Origin: Neorhizobium galegae bv. officinalis
GTDB taxonomy: Bacteria; Pseudomonadota; Alphaproteobacteria; Rhizobiales; Rhizobiaceae
DNA length: 64,000 nucleotides
Reading direction: 5' to 3'
Assembly (NCBI GenBank): GCA_000985875.1
Contig: CCRI01000011.1
Span: 124,001-188,000 of the forward strand
Of this stretch, positions 17,995 through 26,491 are shown piece by piece; positions within the stretch are counted from its first letter, which is position 1; each line of letters begins with the position of its first letter. The notes below the pieces were generated by a model. The model was not told the DNA's origin. It saw nothing but the letters and a program-made list of their open reading frames with translations, and did no database searches. The position numbers were made by a program, and so were the translations under genes.

Positions 17995-18818
17995 CAGTGT
18001 TCCTCCCCGCCGATTGCTTCGATAAGCATGGTCGAGACCTTTTCGCAGGCCTGGCGGTATTCTTCCGAGGTGCGGTAACGGGCATCGCGCTCGAGGCTCG
18101 TCACCAACGGGAAATCCGCATGGACCCGGCCGGGGCGTGCCTTCATGACCACGATGCGGTTGGAGAGGTAAGCGGATTCGAAGACGGAATGGGTGACGAA
18201 GATCACCGTGATGCCGGTCTCGCGCCACAAACGCAGCACGTCGTCGTTGAGTTTCTGACGGGTGATTTCGTCGAGCGCCGCAAAGGGCTCGTCCATCAAG
18301 AGCAGCTTCGGCTTGGTGACCAGCGCACGGGCGATCGAGACGCGCATCTTCATGCCGCCAGAAAGTTCGCGCGGATAGGCGTCGGCGAAGTCCTGGAGGC
18401 CGACGGTCGCCAGCGTCTTCATGATTTCTTCGCGGGCAGCCGATTTGGAGACGCCGCGCAGTTTCAGCGGCAGGTAGACGTTTCCGAACACCGTCTGCCA
18501 CGGCATCAGGGTCGGCTCCTGGAAAACGAAGGAAATGTCGCCTTCCGGCAGGCCTTTGGAGTTGATGCGCGAACTCGGCCAGTCGATCGTGCCGGTCGAG
18601 ACGTCGCCGAGACCGGCAATGATGCGCAGTGCCGTCGATTTGCCGCAGCCGGAAGGACCGAGCAGACTGACAAACTCGCCCCCCTCGACCGTCAGCGACA
18701 TGTCGGAGAGCGCCAGCGTGCCGCTGGAGAACGTTTTCGAGACGGAGCGCATGACGACCAGCGGGCGTCTGCGTGTCTCCCCGGGGGCGGGTATCAGCGG
18801 GGCTTGGGACATGCTCAT
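17994..18818 (-). CDS. ABC transporter ATP-binding protein, NitT/TauT type
   Basis: A 274-residue ATPase with Walker A GPSGCGKST, signature LSGGMKMRVSIARAL, Walker B KLLLMDEPFAALDE and switch His in VIFVTHSVFES. It energises the adjacent permease for import. Two in-frame ATGs (18818, 18812) are equally plausible starts. A 95-base gap holding a strong hairpin separates it from the substrate-binding protein gene, unlike the overlapping genes downstream. Confidence 0.88.
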   Translation of the reverse strand: MSMSQAPLIPAPGETRRRPLVVMRSVSKTFSSGTLALSDMSLTVEGGEFVSLLGPSGCGKSTALRIIAGLGDVSTGTIDWPSSRINSKGLPEGDISFVFQEPTLMPWQTVFGNVYLPLKLRGVSKSAAREEIMKTLATVGLQDFADAYPRELSGGMKMRVSIARALVTKPKLLLMDEPFAALDEITRQKLNDDVLRLWRETGITVIFVTHSVFESAYLSNRIVVMKARPGRVHADFPLVTSLERDARYRTSEEYRQACEKVSTMLIEAIGGEEH

Positions 18819-18852
18819 TGCGGGCCTTGAACTTAGTCGGGACAGGGCGGCA

Positions 18853-18891
18853 ATTCCCTCTTTCCCGTGACAGGCACAGCAAAGAGGGAAT
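18853..18891 (-). terminator. Intercistronic hairpin between binding-protein and ATPase genes
   Basis: A perfect 11-base inverted repeat, ATTCCCTCTTT (18853-18863) and AAAGAGGGAAT (18881-18891), with a 17-base loop. There is no T run. In many ABC operons such a stem stabilises the upstream message or causes partial termination, giving an excess of binding protein. Confidence 0.6.
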
Positions 18892-18913
18892 GAACCATTG
18901 CGCTCTTCCGAGA

Positions 18914-19930
18914 CTACTTCTTCAGCGCCATGCCGACGCCCTTGCAGACGAACTTTGTCGAATAGGCCTTCTTGTAATCGAGGCTGGCCGGCTGGACACC
19001 GATCGATACCATGGACTCGAAGAACTTCTTGTAGCGCTCGTCGGTGATGCAGCCGATGCCCTTGGTCTCGGCGTCGCCCGACATGACGATCCCGTATTCC
19101 TTCATCTTGGCGATGGAATAGGCGATCTGGCCATCCGTCATTTCCGGATTGTCCTTCTTGATCAGATCGTTGGCGGCCTTGTTGTCACCATAGAGGTAAG
19201 TGTACCAGCCCTCGATCGAGGCATCGACGAAGCGCTGCACGACGTCGGACTTCTTGTCGATCATCGTCTGCGTGGTGGTGATCATCGTCGAATAGGGGCC
19301 GTAACCGGCATCGGCGATCAGGAAGACTTTCGGCGTCCAGCCGGCCTGCTTGGCGATCTCGTAGGGTTCGGAGGTCAGGTAACCCTGCTGCGCGGAGGCC
19401 TTGTCGGCGATGAAGGGGGCTGGGTTGAACGTGTAGGGCTTGAACTGTTCGTCCTTGAAGCCTTTGAAGTTCTTCTTCATCCATTCGAAATAGGTGGTGT
19501 AGCCTTCCTTGCCCATGAAGATGGTCTTCATCTTGGCGAGGTCCTCGAACTTTTCGACGCCCGCGTCGGGATGGGCGAGCAGGACCTGCGGGTCCTTCTG
19601 GAAGATCGAAGCGACGCTGACCAGCGGGATGCCCTGCTTGACGGCATCCATGTCGCCGAGCGGGCCGCCCATGTAGAAATCGACCTTGCCGGCGATCAGG
19701 AGTGCGCGGTTGGCGGCATTCGGGCCGCCCTGCACGATCTTCACCTTCAGGCCGCGCTTTTCATAGGTGCCGTCGGCGACGGCCTGGTAGAAGCCGCCGT
19801 GCTCGGCCTGGGCAAGCCAGTTGGTGCCATAGGAGACTTCATCGAGAGCCGCGGCCGGCTGAGCGCCGAGCGCCACAGCCGAAAGGCCGACGGCAGCAAA
19901 AAAACTCTTCATCATCAAGGATTTGGACAT
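18914..19930 (-). CDS. ABC transporter substrate-binding protein, NMT1/THI5-like
   Basis: A 338-residue periplasmic protein with a signal peptide ending near PAAA. The mature part begins VSYGTNWLAQAEHGGFYQAVADG, the NMT1/THI5-like pattern (PF09084) found for pyrimidine precursors, riboflavin and other heterocycles. It is the first gene of the operon and faces the LysR gene. The ATG at 19930 is preferred over 19963 since it follows AGGGGA and starts the signal peptide properly. Confidence 0.85.
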   Translation of the reverse strand: MSKSLMMKSFFAAVGLSAVALGAQPAAALDEVSYGTNWLAQAEHGGFYQAVADGTYEKRGLKVKIVQGGPNAANRALLIAGKVDFYMGGPLGDMDAVKQGIPLVSVASIFQKDPQVLLAHPDAGVEKFEDLAKMKTIFMGKEGYTTYFEWMKKNFKGFKDEQFKPYTFNPAPFIADKASAQQGYLTSEPYEIAKQAGWTPKVFLIADAGYGPYSTMITTTQTMIDKKSDVVQRFVDASIEGWYTYLYGDNKAANDLIKKDNPEMTDGQIAYSIAKMKEYGIVMSGDAETKGIGCITDERYKKFFESMVSIGVQPASLDYKKAYSTKFVCKGVGMALKK

Positions 19931-20011
19931 GTTGCTTTGTTCCCCTGTTAAACCGTGCGGCATCGTGAGAGCAGCTTATGATGGACATTTGTACGGTTGC
20001 GTTGCTCTTTG

Positions 20012-20045
20012 AAAAGCATCAAAATTCGTTCACATTGATGCCTTT
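20012..20045. promoter_or_regulatory. Inverted-repeat operator between binding-protein and LysR genes
   Basis: GCATCAA (20016-20022) N12 TTGATGC (20035-20041) is a perfect dyad. With flanks the arms are AAAAGCATCAA and TTGATGCCTTT, 10 of 11 bases matching. It lies about 80 bases before each divergent gene. Twelve bases of one arm (GAAAAGCATCAA, 20011-20022) recur before the creatininase-family gene, so this is probably the LysR or a co-regulator site. Confidence 0.55.
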
Positions 20046-20121
20046 AGGGCAGCGCTCTATTTTTAATCTGCCAAATTGTGGTGCGCGATCAAAAAACATG
20101 CAATGAGGGGCTTCGAAGAAA

Positions 20122-21093
20122 ATGCTGCACTCGCGAAAACTTCAATATATCGACGAAATCGCCCGATGCGGATCGATCCGCAAGGCGGCAGCCCGGCTGA
20201 ACGTCGCATCGTCGGCGATCAACCGGCAGATTCTGGCCCTGGAAGAAGAGTTCGGGGCGCCGCTTTTCGAGCGGATGCCGCGCGGGCTGAAGCTGACGGC
20301 AGCAGGCGAGCTCTGCATCGAGCATATTCGGGAGGTGCTGAAAACCTACGAGCGGATGGAAGCGCGCATCCGCGGACTCAAGATGCCGCAGGCCGGCAAA
20401 GTGACGCTGGTTTCGACCGTCGGGCTTGCCGCTGGGCCGCTTCCCGAGATCATAGCCCGCTTCGTCGCGCAGCATCCGCGCGTGCGGGTTCTCCTGCGCA
20501 ACGACGGGCCGTCGAACACGATGCAGCCGGTGATCACGGGGGAGGTGGATTTTGGGCTCGGCTTCAACATCCCCGCGACGCCCGGCATCCGTACGCTCGC
20601 CAACTTCGATATACCGATCGGGGTCGTGATGCCGCCAGGGCATCGGCTGGCGGCGGAAGAGGGGCCGGTCGACCTTGCGGATGTCGTGCAGGAGCCTCTG
20701 GTACTTGCCCAATCGGGCACCAGCCTGCGCAACATCATCAATCTGGCGCTATCGCCGCTGTCGGTCGCGGTGGAGCCGCTGGTGGAAAGCAACGCCTCGG
20801 AAATGCTGAAGAAGCTGGTCAAGGCGGGCACCGGCCTGACGTTGCTCAATCCGCTCGACGTGCTGTCGGAATGCCGCCGCGGCGAGCTGATCTTCCGGCC
20901 GATCGCCAATCCGCACGCGCGTCACCAGCCAATGAAGCTTTTCGCCCGTGCGCGGACGACGCTCGATACGGCAACCAGCCTGTTCGTGGAGTTCCTGCTG
21001 TCGGAACTTGCGGCGATGGTGGCCGAATTGCAGGCCAAGGGCCACCTGCCGCCCCAGCCGCATGGCCGGGACGCGCAACGCGACGAAGGTTAG
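20122..21093 (+). CDS. LysR-family transcriptional regulator
   Basis: A 323-residue regulator. The N-terminal winged helix (LQYIDEIARCGSIRKAAARLN, residues 7-27, split around the recognition helix) is followed by a LysR substrate-binding domain starting near residue 90. It is transcribed away from the importer operon and converges with the creatininase gene (stops overlapping by four bases), the classical arrangement for a local pathway regulator. The inducer is presumably the imported compound or a product of it. Confidence 0.87.
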   Translation: MLHSRKLQYIDEIARCGSIRKAAARLNVASSAINRQILALEEEFGAPLFERMPRGLKLTAAGELCIEHIREVLKTYERMEARIRGLKMPQAGKVTLVSTVGLAAGPLPEIIARFVAQHPRVRVLLRNDGPSNTMQPVITGEVDFGLGFNIPATPGIRTLANFDIPIGVVMPPGHRLAAEEGPVDLADVVQEPLVLAQSGTSLRNIINLALSPLSVAVEPLVESNASEMLKKLVKAGTGLTLLNPLDVLSECRRGELIFRPIANPHARHQPMKLFARARTTLDTATSLFVEFLLSELAAMVAELQAKGHLPPQPHGRDAQRDEG

Positions 21094-21878
21094 CGGGAAT
21101 ACAGCTCGTCGAGGGGGAATGTCTGGAATTCCCGCAGCATCTCGATGAAGCCCGCAACCTGATGGCGGCAGATGAGCGCGCCCTTTTCCGCGGTGCCCTT
21201 GGAGGCGTCGCCGACGACGCCGTTGGGGTTCAGGTCGTGCGCCACCCAGGACAGCACGTGCGGCGGGGCCGGCTGCATGTATTTCGAGCGGCTTTCCGCC
21301 TTGGAGACGAAGTTCTGTGCGTTCTCCATTCGCACCAGCTCGGGGCGGAAATGCAGCATCAGCGAGGTTTCGACCTCGCCGCCGTGGATACCGTATTTCT
21401 GCTCGTGCTCGCTGATCAGGCCCGGCGGGTGGCCGAAGCGTCCCCATTGCGTGCCGATCACCGCCATCTTGTGGCGGACGCGCAGCTCCCGGCCGACGAT
21501 GCTCATGATATCGACGTTGCCGCCATGCGAGTTGACGAAGACGAGCTTCTTGACCCCGGCTTCCGCCACCTTGGCGCCGATCGCGGTCCAGGCGGGGATC
21601 AGGATCTCCGGGCCGAAGGACAGCGAGCCGGGGCCGTAGACATGTTCGTTCGCCTTGCCGATCTCTTGGGTTGGGAGAACGAGGAAATCGAGATCGTCAG
21701 GACGCTGCGTCTTCAATTCCGCCAGCATGCCGTTGGCGATTGCCACGTCGGTTGCGATCGGCAGGTGGGGCCCGTGCTGTTCGGTCGAGGCGATCGGCAG
21801 GATGGCGATGGTCTTGTCGGGCGAAAGGCCGGCGAAATCGAGTGTATTGAGTTCGTTCCAGTAAAATGGCTTGCCCAT
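21090..21878 (-). CDS. Creatininase-family amidohydrolase
   Basis: A 262-residue protein of the creatinine amidohydrolase family. STEQHGPHLPIATD (Glu33, His35, Asp44) supplies metal ligands, SHGGN follows at 117-121, and GGEVETS near 167 adds an acidic ligand. True creatininase has His-Tyr-Glu where this has HGG, so it is probably an amidase on another cyclic amide. It lies on the same strand as the importer operon, beyond the LysR gene, and shares an upstream 12-base element with it. Confidence 0.8.
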   Translation of the reverse strand: MGKPFYWNELNTLDFAGLSPDKTIAILPIASTEQHGPHLPIATDVAIANGMLAELKTQRPDDLDFLVLPTQEIGKANEHVYGPGSLSFGPEILIPAWTAIGAKVAEAGVKKLVFVNSHGGNVDIMSIVGRELRVRHKMAVIGTQWGRFGHPPGLISEHEQKYGIHGGEVETSLMLHFRPELVRMENAQNFVSKAESRSKYMQPAPPHVLSWVAHDLNPNGVVGDASKGTAEKGALICRHQVAGFIEMLREFQTFPLDELYSR

Positions 21879-21933
21879 GCTGTCCTGCCTTTCTGCATCT
21901 CGTTTTTGAGGGGTAGGAGATCGGGCACATCTC

Positions 21934-21945
21934 GAAAAGCATCAA
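21934..21945 (-). promoter_or_regulatory. Half-site of the operator before the creatininase-family gene
   Basis: GAAAAGCATCAA occurs 56 bases before the start at 21878 and is identical to 20011-20022 in the LysR/importer intergenic region, in the same orientation toward the downstream gene. No second arm was found here. Confidence 0.45.
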
Positions 21946-22125
21946 TTTCCGCCTGCTCCGCTGCCTTTTTGAGCACGCTATTTCGAACCTTCTGTATCAA
22001 GTCGGGAAAAAAGCCGATTTCACTAAAATTGCAGCTATCGGCTTAAGCGCCCCGAAAAACCCGAGGGCTAGGGTGAACTCATCCAAGAAACGGCATCCAA
22101 GCCGTCTGAAGAAAAGGGTGCAGCC

Positions 22126-22611
22126 ATGATCAAGAAGCTCATCATTTCCGCCGTTGTCCTGACGGCGCTGATTGTCGGCAAGGAATCACGTGCAGCCGGC
22201 GTCACCGGTTTTGCGGGCATATTGACCGAACGCACGGCGATCGAGCGCCATCACGGCGTCAAGGATGATACGGCGCTGACATTGTCGCAGCGGCGCGAAT
22301 TGCAGCGGGTCAATTCCGCGGTGAATAACGCCATCTCCGAGCTCGACAGTTATTTCGATACGGTCGCCGGCGTACCTTTGGCCAGGATGCGCGCCAATGC
22401 CTGCCTCGATTGCGCCGACCTCAAGCGCGATCACCTGATTTCGCTCGGCTGGCCGCCGGAGGTTCTGCGGATCGAATACGCGATCGGCGCCGAAGGCCGC
22501 ATCGAACGGGTGCTGGCGATTGCGACCGGCCGCGGCGAGATGATCCTCGGCCATGGCGGCGCCATGATCGACATGTCCCGCGATCAGGTGCGGCGCCCGA
22601 CCGCCGGGTGA
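22126..22611 (+). CDS. Small exported protein, possible transglutaminase-like Cys protein (BTLCP-like)
   Basis: A 161-residue protein with a signal peptide (MIKKLIISAVVLTALIVG) and a region around residue 98 with CLDCADLKRD followed by LGWPPEVLRIEY. This resembles the Cys-containing segment of bacterial transglutaminase-like cysteine peptidases (BTLCP). The segment that normally carries the catalytic His reads RIERVLAIA, so the enzyme site looks incomplete. The family call is tentative. AAGGG precedes the ATG at good spacing. It is flanked by divergent and monocistronic genes. Confidence 0.5.
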   Translation: MIKKLIISAVVLTALIVGKESRAAGVTGFAGILTERTAIERHHGVKDDTALTLSQRRELQRVNSAVNNAISELDSYFDTVAGVPLARMRANACLDCADLKRDHLISLGWPPEVLRIEYAIGAEGRIERVLAIATGRGEMILGHGGAMIDMSRDQVRRPTAG

Positions 22612-22692
22612 GGTATGATCATTCCGACCCGTCATCTTATCTGATCCGGAGCGGCTCTCCTCGCTCCCGTCCGTTGCAGCACGACGGACCGG

Positions 22693-22723
22693 CCCGTCTC
22701 CCTCATACGGGGAGGCGGGTTTT
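22693..22723 (+). terminator. Terminator after the small exported protein gene
   Basis: CCCGTCTCCC (22693-22702) pairs with GGGGAGGCGGG (22709-22719) with one wobble and one bulge, followed by TTTT. Confidence 0.6.
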
Positions 22724-22830
22724 CGCGATTCGGTGAATGTGATGCCTAAGTTGCGGAAACGATTCCACAGGCTTCCGGAACGCCTTGTATTTAATCGAAT
22801 ATTTAATGTTTTATACGAGGTTGTATTATC

Positions 22831-22888
22831 TCTCCCGTCCAGGTCGGGAGACGCTGCCGGATGGTTCAGCAATTATCCGAATTGCTGA
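22831..22888 (+). promoter_or_regulatory. Two successive dyads before the chemoreceptor gene
   Basis: TCTCCCG (22831-22837) and CGGGAGA (22845-22851) form a seven-base stem. TCAGCAATT (22866-22874) and AATTGCTGA (22880-22888) form a perfect nine-base dyad 47 bases before the start. An AT-rich stretch (about 22786-22830) lies just upstream and could hold the promoter. The rest of the 22612-22935 gap shows nothing else. Confidence 0.4.
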
Positions 22889-22935
22889 TTGCCCGCAAAC
22901 CCAGCGGCGAGTGTATTAAATAAGGAGTGATGCAG

Positions 22936-25188
22936 GTGCGGATTTCAATCAAGCATACTTTGATACTGGCGTTTGTTGTTCTTAGCTTGGGCATACTGGG
23001 CCTGATGGGCAGAATGCTGTCTCAGGAGATCGGCCGCTACCAAAATTCCACCCAGCTCTCGGAACTGGCACAGCTTGACGAAGCGCTGTTCAATGCGCTG
23101 ATCGGGCTGCGCGGCGAGCGCGGCGGCATATCCTCGGCGATCAAGCTGGAACCTGCCGAGATCGCATCCAGCCGCAAGAACATGGATACCGGCCGGCAGT
23201 CGATGGATAAAGCCTTCTCGGAGGTGAAGACCCTGACGGCCGAAATCGAATCGGCGAGCCTGCGCAATGCAATATCTCCGGTTCTCAACGCCTACACGCA
23301 GTGGGCGGGTTATCGTCCAAATGTCGACACCGCGCTCACGCAGGCGGTCAAGGACCGTGATCCGGCGCTCGGCAAAGCCGTGCTCGGACTTGCCGATACG
23401 ATGCTGGCCGATCTCGAAAAGGCCGCCAATCAGGCCGAGGCCACCATCAATGCGCGCGGACCCGGGATGATCATGTTCACCCAGATACGCTCCCTTGCCT
23501 GGACGGCGCGCACGCAACTCGGCACCGCAAACTCCACCTTCGTCAATGCCCTGATCGCCAAACAGCCGCTTGCGGCGGACAAGCTGACGGAAATTGCCGT
23601 TCAGGATGCGCGTGTGGCAACGGCATGGGATGTCATTACCCAGCTTTCCAACGCGGAGACGACGCCGGAGAAGATCAAGGCGCTCCACCGGACAGCGCAA
23701 GCGACCTATTTCGCCGGACCGTATGCCGAGCAGCGCAATGCTGCCCTCAAGGCATTCCAAGCCGGCAAACCCTTCGACATGGCGGTTGACGACTGGCGCA
23801 AGCCCGCCGCGCCGGCACAGTCTTCGATCGCCGATATGGCCTCCGCCTCGCTCAACGAGATGACGAGGCTGACGGCAGAAGAGGCTGCTTCCGCAAAACA
23901 ATCCATCATCATCTACAGTGTTGCGACCGTTCTTGCTTTTACGCTTTCGCTTCTCGGCATCTACACGGTCATCGTGCGGATCGCCAATCCGATCGGCCGG
24001 TTGACGGGTGTGATGCGCACGCTCGCAGGCGGCGACCTTTCCGTCGAGATCCCGGGTGCTGCCCGCACTGACGAGATCGGCGACATGGCGCGCGCTGTCG
24101 AAATCTTCCGCGAGGCTGCGCAGCAGAACCGCCAGCTCGAGGCGGATGCCGAACACTCCCGCAAGGCGGCCGAGGCAGAACGCATCGAATTCCAGCGCCG
24201 GGCAGAGTCCGAAGCCGAGGAGCGATTGACCCAGGCCACATCGGAACTTGCGCAGGGTCTGAAGCGCCTTGCTGCCGGCGATCTGCTGTGTGAGATCGAC
24301 AAGGAATTTTCCGAGCAGTTCGAAACCCTGCGTCACGACTTCAACAGTTCGGTCCGCCAGTTGCGCACCGCGCTCGAAGGCGTGAACCGGACCGCCCAAA
24401 GCGTTCGCAGCGGCAGCGACGAAATCTCGACCGCTTCCGACCAGCTTTCGAAGCGTACGGAACAGCAGGCCGCATCGCTGGAAGAGACGGCCGCGGCGCT
24501 GGAAGAAGTGACCACCAATGTGAAGCAGACCTCGGAAAGGGCGAGCGAGGCACGGGAAATCGTCCGGGATGCGAGCTCCCGCGCGCAAAACTCCAGCACC
24601 GTCGTTTCCAATGCGGTCAATGCGATGCAGAAGATCGAGATGGCGTCGAACCAGATCAGTCAGATCATCGGCGTCATCGACGAGATCGCGTTCCAGACCA
24701 ACCTGCTGGCCCTCAATGCAGGCGTCGAAGCCGCCCGCGCAGGCGAGGCCGGCAAGGGATTTGCCGTCGTTGCCCAGGAAGTCCGCGAGCTGGCGCAGCG
24801 CTCGGCCAAGGCCGCCAAGGAGATCAAGACGCTGATCGGTAATTCCGAAGCCGCCGTCAACCAGGGCGTGGTTCTCGTCAATGATACCGGCGACGGTCTC
24901 AAGGAGATCGCCAAGCTGGTCGCGGCGGTCAACCAGCATATGGAGGCGATCGCCATCGCTGCAAACGAGCAGGCAGTCGGTCTCTCGGAAATCAACACGT
25001 CCGTGAACCACATGGACCAGATGACCCAGCAGAACGCCGCCATGGTTGAGGAAATGAATGCGGCCGGCGCGTCTCTGGCGCAGGAAAGCAGCCGCCTTTC
25101 CGAACTGCTGGCGCGCTTCGAAGTGAGCCGAAACAACGTGCGCGATCAGCGCTCGTTCGCCCCCGGACGACTGGCGATGGCCAGCTGA
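22936..25188 (+). CDS. Methyl-accepting chemotaxis protein
   Basis: A chemoreceptor of about 750 residues: an N-terminal membrane helix, a long periplasmic region (about 30-315), a second membrane helix (SIIIYSVATVLAFTLSLLG), HAMP (NPIGRLTGVMRTLAGGDLS), and a signalling domain whose hairpin tip is EIAFQTNLLALNAGVEAARAG. The periplasmic start LFNALIGLRGERGG resembles nitrate/nitrite-sensing-type helical domains, but the ligand is unknown. AAGGAG at 22922-22927 is ideally spaced for the GTG at 22936 (MRISIKHTL); an ATG at 22930 is too close. No C-terminal CheR-tethering pentapeptide is seen. Confidence 0.88.
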   Translation: MRISIKHTLILAFVVLSLGILGLMGRMLSQEIGRYQNSTQLSELAQLDEALFNALIGLRGERGGISSAIKLEPAEIASSRKNMDTGRQSMDKAFSEVKTLTAEIESASLRNAISPVLNAYTQWAGYRPNVDTALTQAVKDRDPALGKAVLGLADTMLADLEKAANQAEATINARGPGMIMFTQIRSLAWTARTQLGTANSTFVNALIAKQPLAADKLTEIAVQDARVATAWDVITQLSNAETTPEKIKALHRTAQATYFAGPYAEQRNAALKAFQAGKPFDMAVDDWRKPAAPAQSSIADMASASLNEMTRLTAEEAASAKQSIIIYSVATVLAFTLSLLGIYTVIVRIANPIGRLTGVMRTLAGGDLSVEIPGAARTDEIGDMARAVEIFREAAQQNRQLEADAEHSRKAAEAERIEFQRRAESEAEERLTQATSELAQGLKRLAAGDLLCEIDKEFSEQFETLRHDFNSSVRQLRTALEGVNRTAQSVRSGSDEISTASDQLSKRTEQQAASLEETAAALEEVTTNVKQTSERASEAREIVRDASSRAQNSSTVVSNAVNAMQKIEMASNQISQIIGVIDEIAFQTNLLALNAGVEAARAGEAGKGFAVVAQEVRELAQRSAKAAKEIKTLIGNSEAAVNQGVVLVNDTGDGLKEIAKLVAAVNQHMEAIAIAANEQAVGLSEINTSVNHMDQMTQQNAAMVEEMNAAGASLAQESSRLSELLARFEVSRNNVRDQRSFAPGRLAMAS

Positions 25189-25260
25189 GGAGCACTTCCT
25201 GACCAGCCGGCTCCCCCCAAATGCCTCTGCAGGCGGCGGGATGTTACCGGTCGATGATCT

Positions 25261-25298
25261 GAAAACCGCCGGCCCGTTTGCAGGGGCCGGCGGTTTTC
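25261..25298. terminator. Bidirectional terminator
   Basis: A perfect 15-base stem, GAAAACCGCCGGCCC (25261-25275) and GGGCCGGCGGTTTTC (25284-25298), with an eight-base loop. A and T runs at the ends serve both the chemoreceptor gene and the convergent EamA gene. Confidence 0.8.
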
Positions 25299-25311
25299 GT
25301 TTTCAGCAGGA

Positions 25312-26202
25312 CTACCGGTCCATATGGGGTTTTCCCCATTCGGCGATGGCGATGCCGCCGAGCGCCAGCGCCAGCGCGACGACATGGAAGAGCTGCAGGC
25401 TTTCGCCGATGATGGCGACCGAGAGCAGCGTGCCGAACACCGGCACGAGATTGATGAACAGCCCGGCCCGGTTGGCGCCGATCTCCTCGACCCCCTTGAT
25501 GTAGAGCACCTGGGCGATCAGCGAGGCGAAGACGGCCGTATAGAGCACCACGATCCAGCCTTCCGTGTCGGGCCAGATCAGGCGGTCGCTCGAATATTCC
25601 CAGAAGGCCAGGGGCAGGGAGAAGATCATCGCGAAGAAGGCGGGGACCGCCATCAGCGTCCGCCAATCGACCTTCGGGCGCCATCTGAGCGCCACGGTAT
25701 AGATCGCGTAGGCGACGATCGCGATCATCATGATCGCATCGCCGGAATTGACGGTCAGCGTCACCAGCGCGCTCAGATCGCCGTGGACGGCGGTGAGGAT
25801 GCCGCCGAGAAGCGTCAGGGTGAAGCCGAGGATCTGCGCCCAGGAGACCTTCATCCGGAACAGGGCGAAGTTGATGACGAAGATCAGCATCGGGATGACC
25901 GCCTGCTCGACCGTCACGTTGATCGCCGTCGTGTAATTGACGGCGGTATAGAGCGCGGCGTTGAAGACGACATAACCGACGACGCCGAGGAAAAGGAGAA
26001 TCGGCAGGTTCTTCCTGACGACCGGCCAGTCCTTGATGATCTGGGGCATGGAGATGGCGAAGATGATGGCGACGGCGAAGAACCAGCGCCAGAAGGTCAG
26101 CATCATCGGGCTGACATGGCCGACGGCGAGCTTGCCCGCTACCGCATTGCCGCCCCAGGCCAGGGTTGCAATGATGAGCGAGAGATAGGCCTTTTTATGC
26201 AA
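25312..26202 (-). CDS. EamA/DMT-family transporter
   Basis: A 296-residue inner-membrane protein with about ten hydrophobic segments in two EamA repeats. LAWGGNAVAGKLA near the N-terminus and FINLVPVFGTLLSV in the second half are typical of the drug/metabolite transporter superfamily. The substrate cannot be told; relatives export amino acids or other metabolites. It is monocistronic, diverges from purA, and shares a bidirectional terminator with the chemoreceptor gene. Confidence 0.82.
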   Translation of the reverse strand: MHKKAYLSLIIATLAWGGNAVAGKLAVGHVSPMMLTFWRWFFAVAIIFAISMPQIIKDWPVVRKNLPILLFLGVVGYVVFNAALYTAVNYTTAINVTVEQAVIPMLIFVINFALFRMKVSWAQILGFTLTLLGGILTAVHGDLSALVTLTVNSGDAIMMIAIVAYAIYTVALRWRPKVDWRTLMAVPAFFAMIFSLPLAFWEYSSDRLIWPDTEGWIVVLYTAVFASLIAQVLYIKGVEEIGANRAGLFINLVPVFGTLLSVAIIGESLQLFHVVALALALGGIAIAEWGKPHMDR

Positions 26203-26491
26203 GATGATCTCCGGCGCCGGAAAATGGCGGCGATTTCAGGGATGGCGGGCGGGAAATAGCGTGCGATCCACGCTTTTGTCACGTAAAAACCACGCCTGAG
26301 TGACAAACAGGTCGCTTTCCATCGGCCGAGGCTTTATAGATGCGGCCGTTTGCAATGCCCTTGAACGAGTTCTCTCCGCCAAAGGCAGTGCATGTAAAAT
26401 CAAACTGGCGCATCGACCGTATATCAATATTGATCTACGGAAGGTGTGCGTGTGGTCGCGTGGGGCTTTGCCCGCAATACAGGAAACGCAG

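Noticed and set aside
20076-22046. 656-residue plus-strand frame across the LysR and creatininase genes
   Set aside because: It crosses two genes with clear family motifs in other frames, and has no domain of its own.
22945-25011. 688-residue open frame antisense to the chemoreceptor gene
   Set aside because: A high-GC reading shadow; the plus strand has HAMP and signalling-domain motifs.
26300-26491. N-terminal extension of purA by 64 residues
   Set aside because: The added residues lack family similarity, and AGGA sits correctly before 26492.
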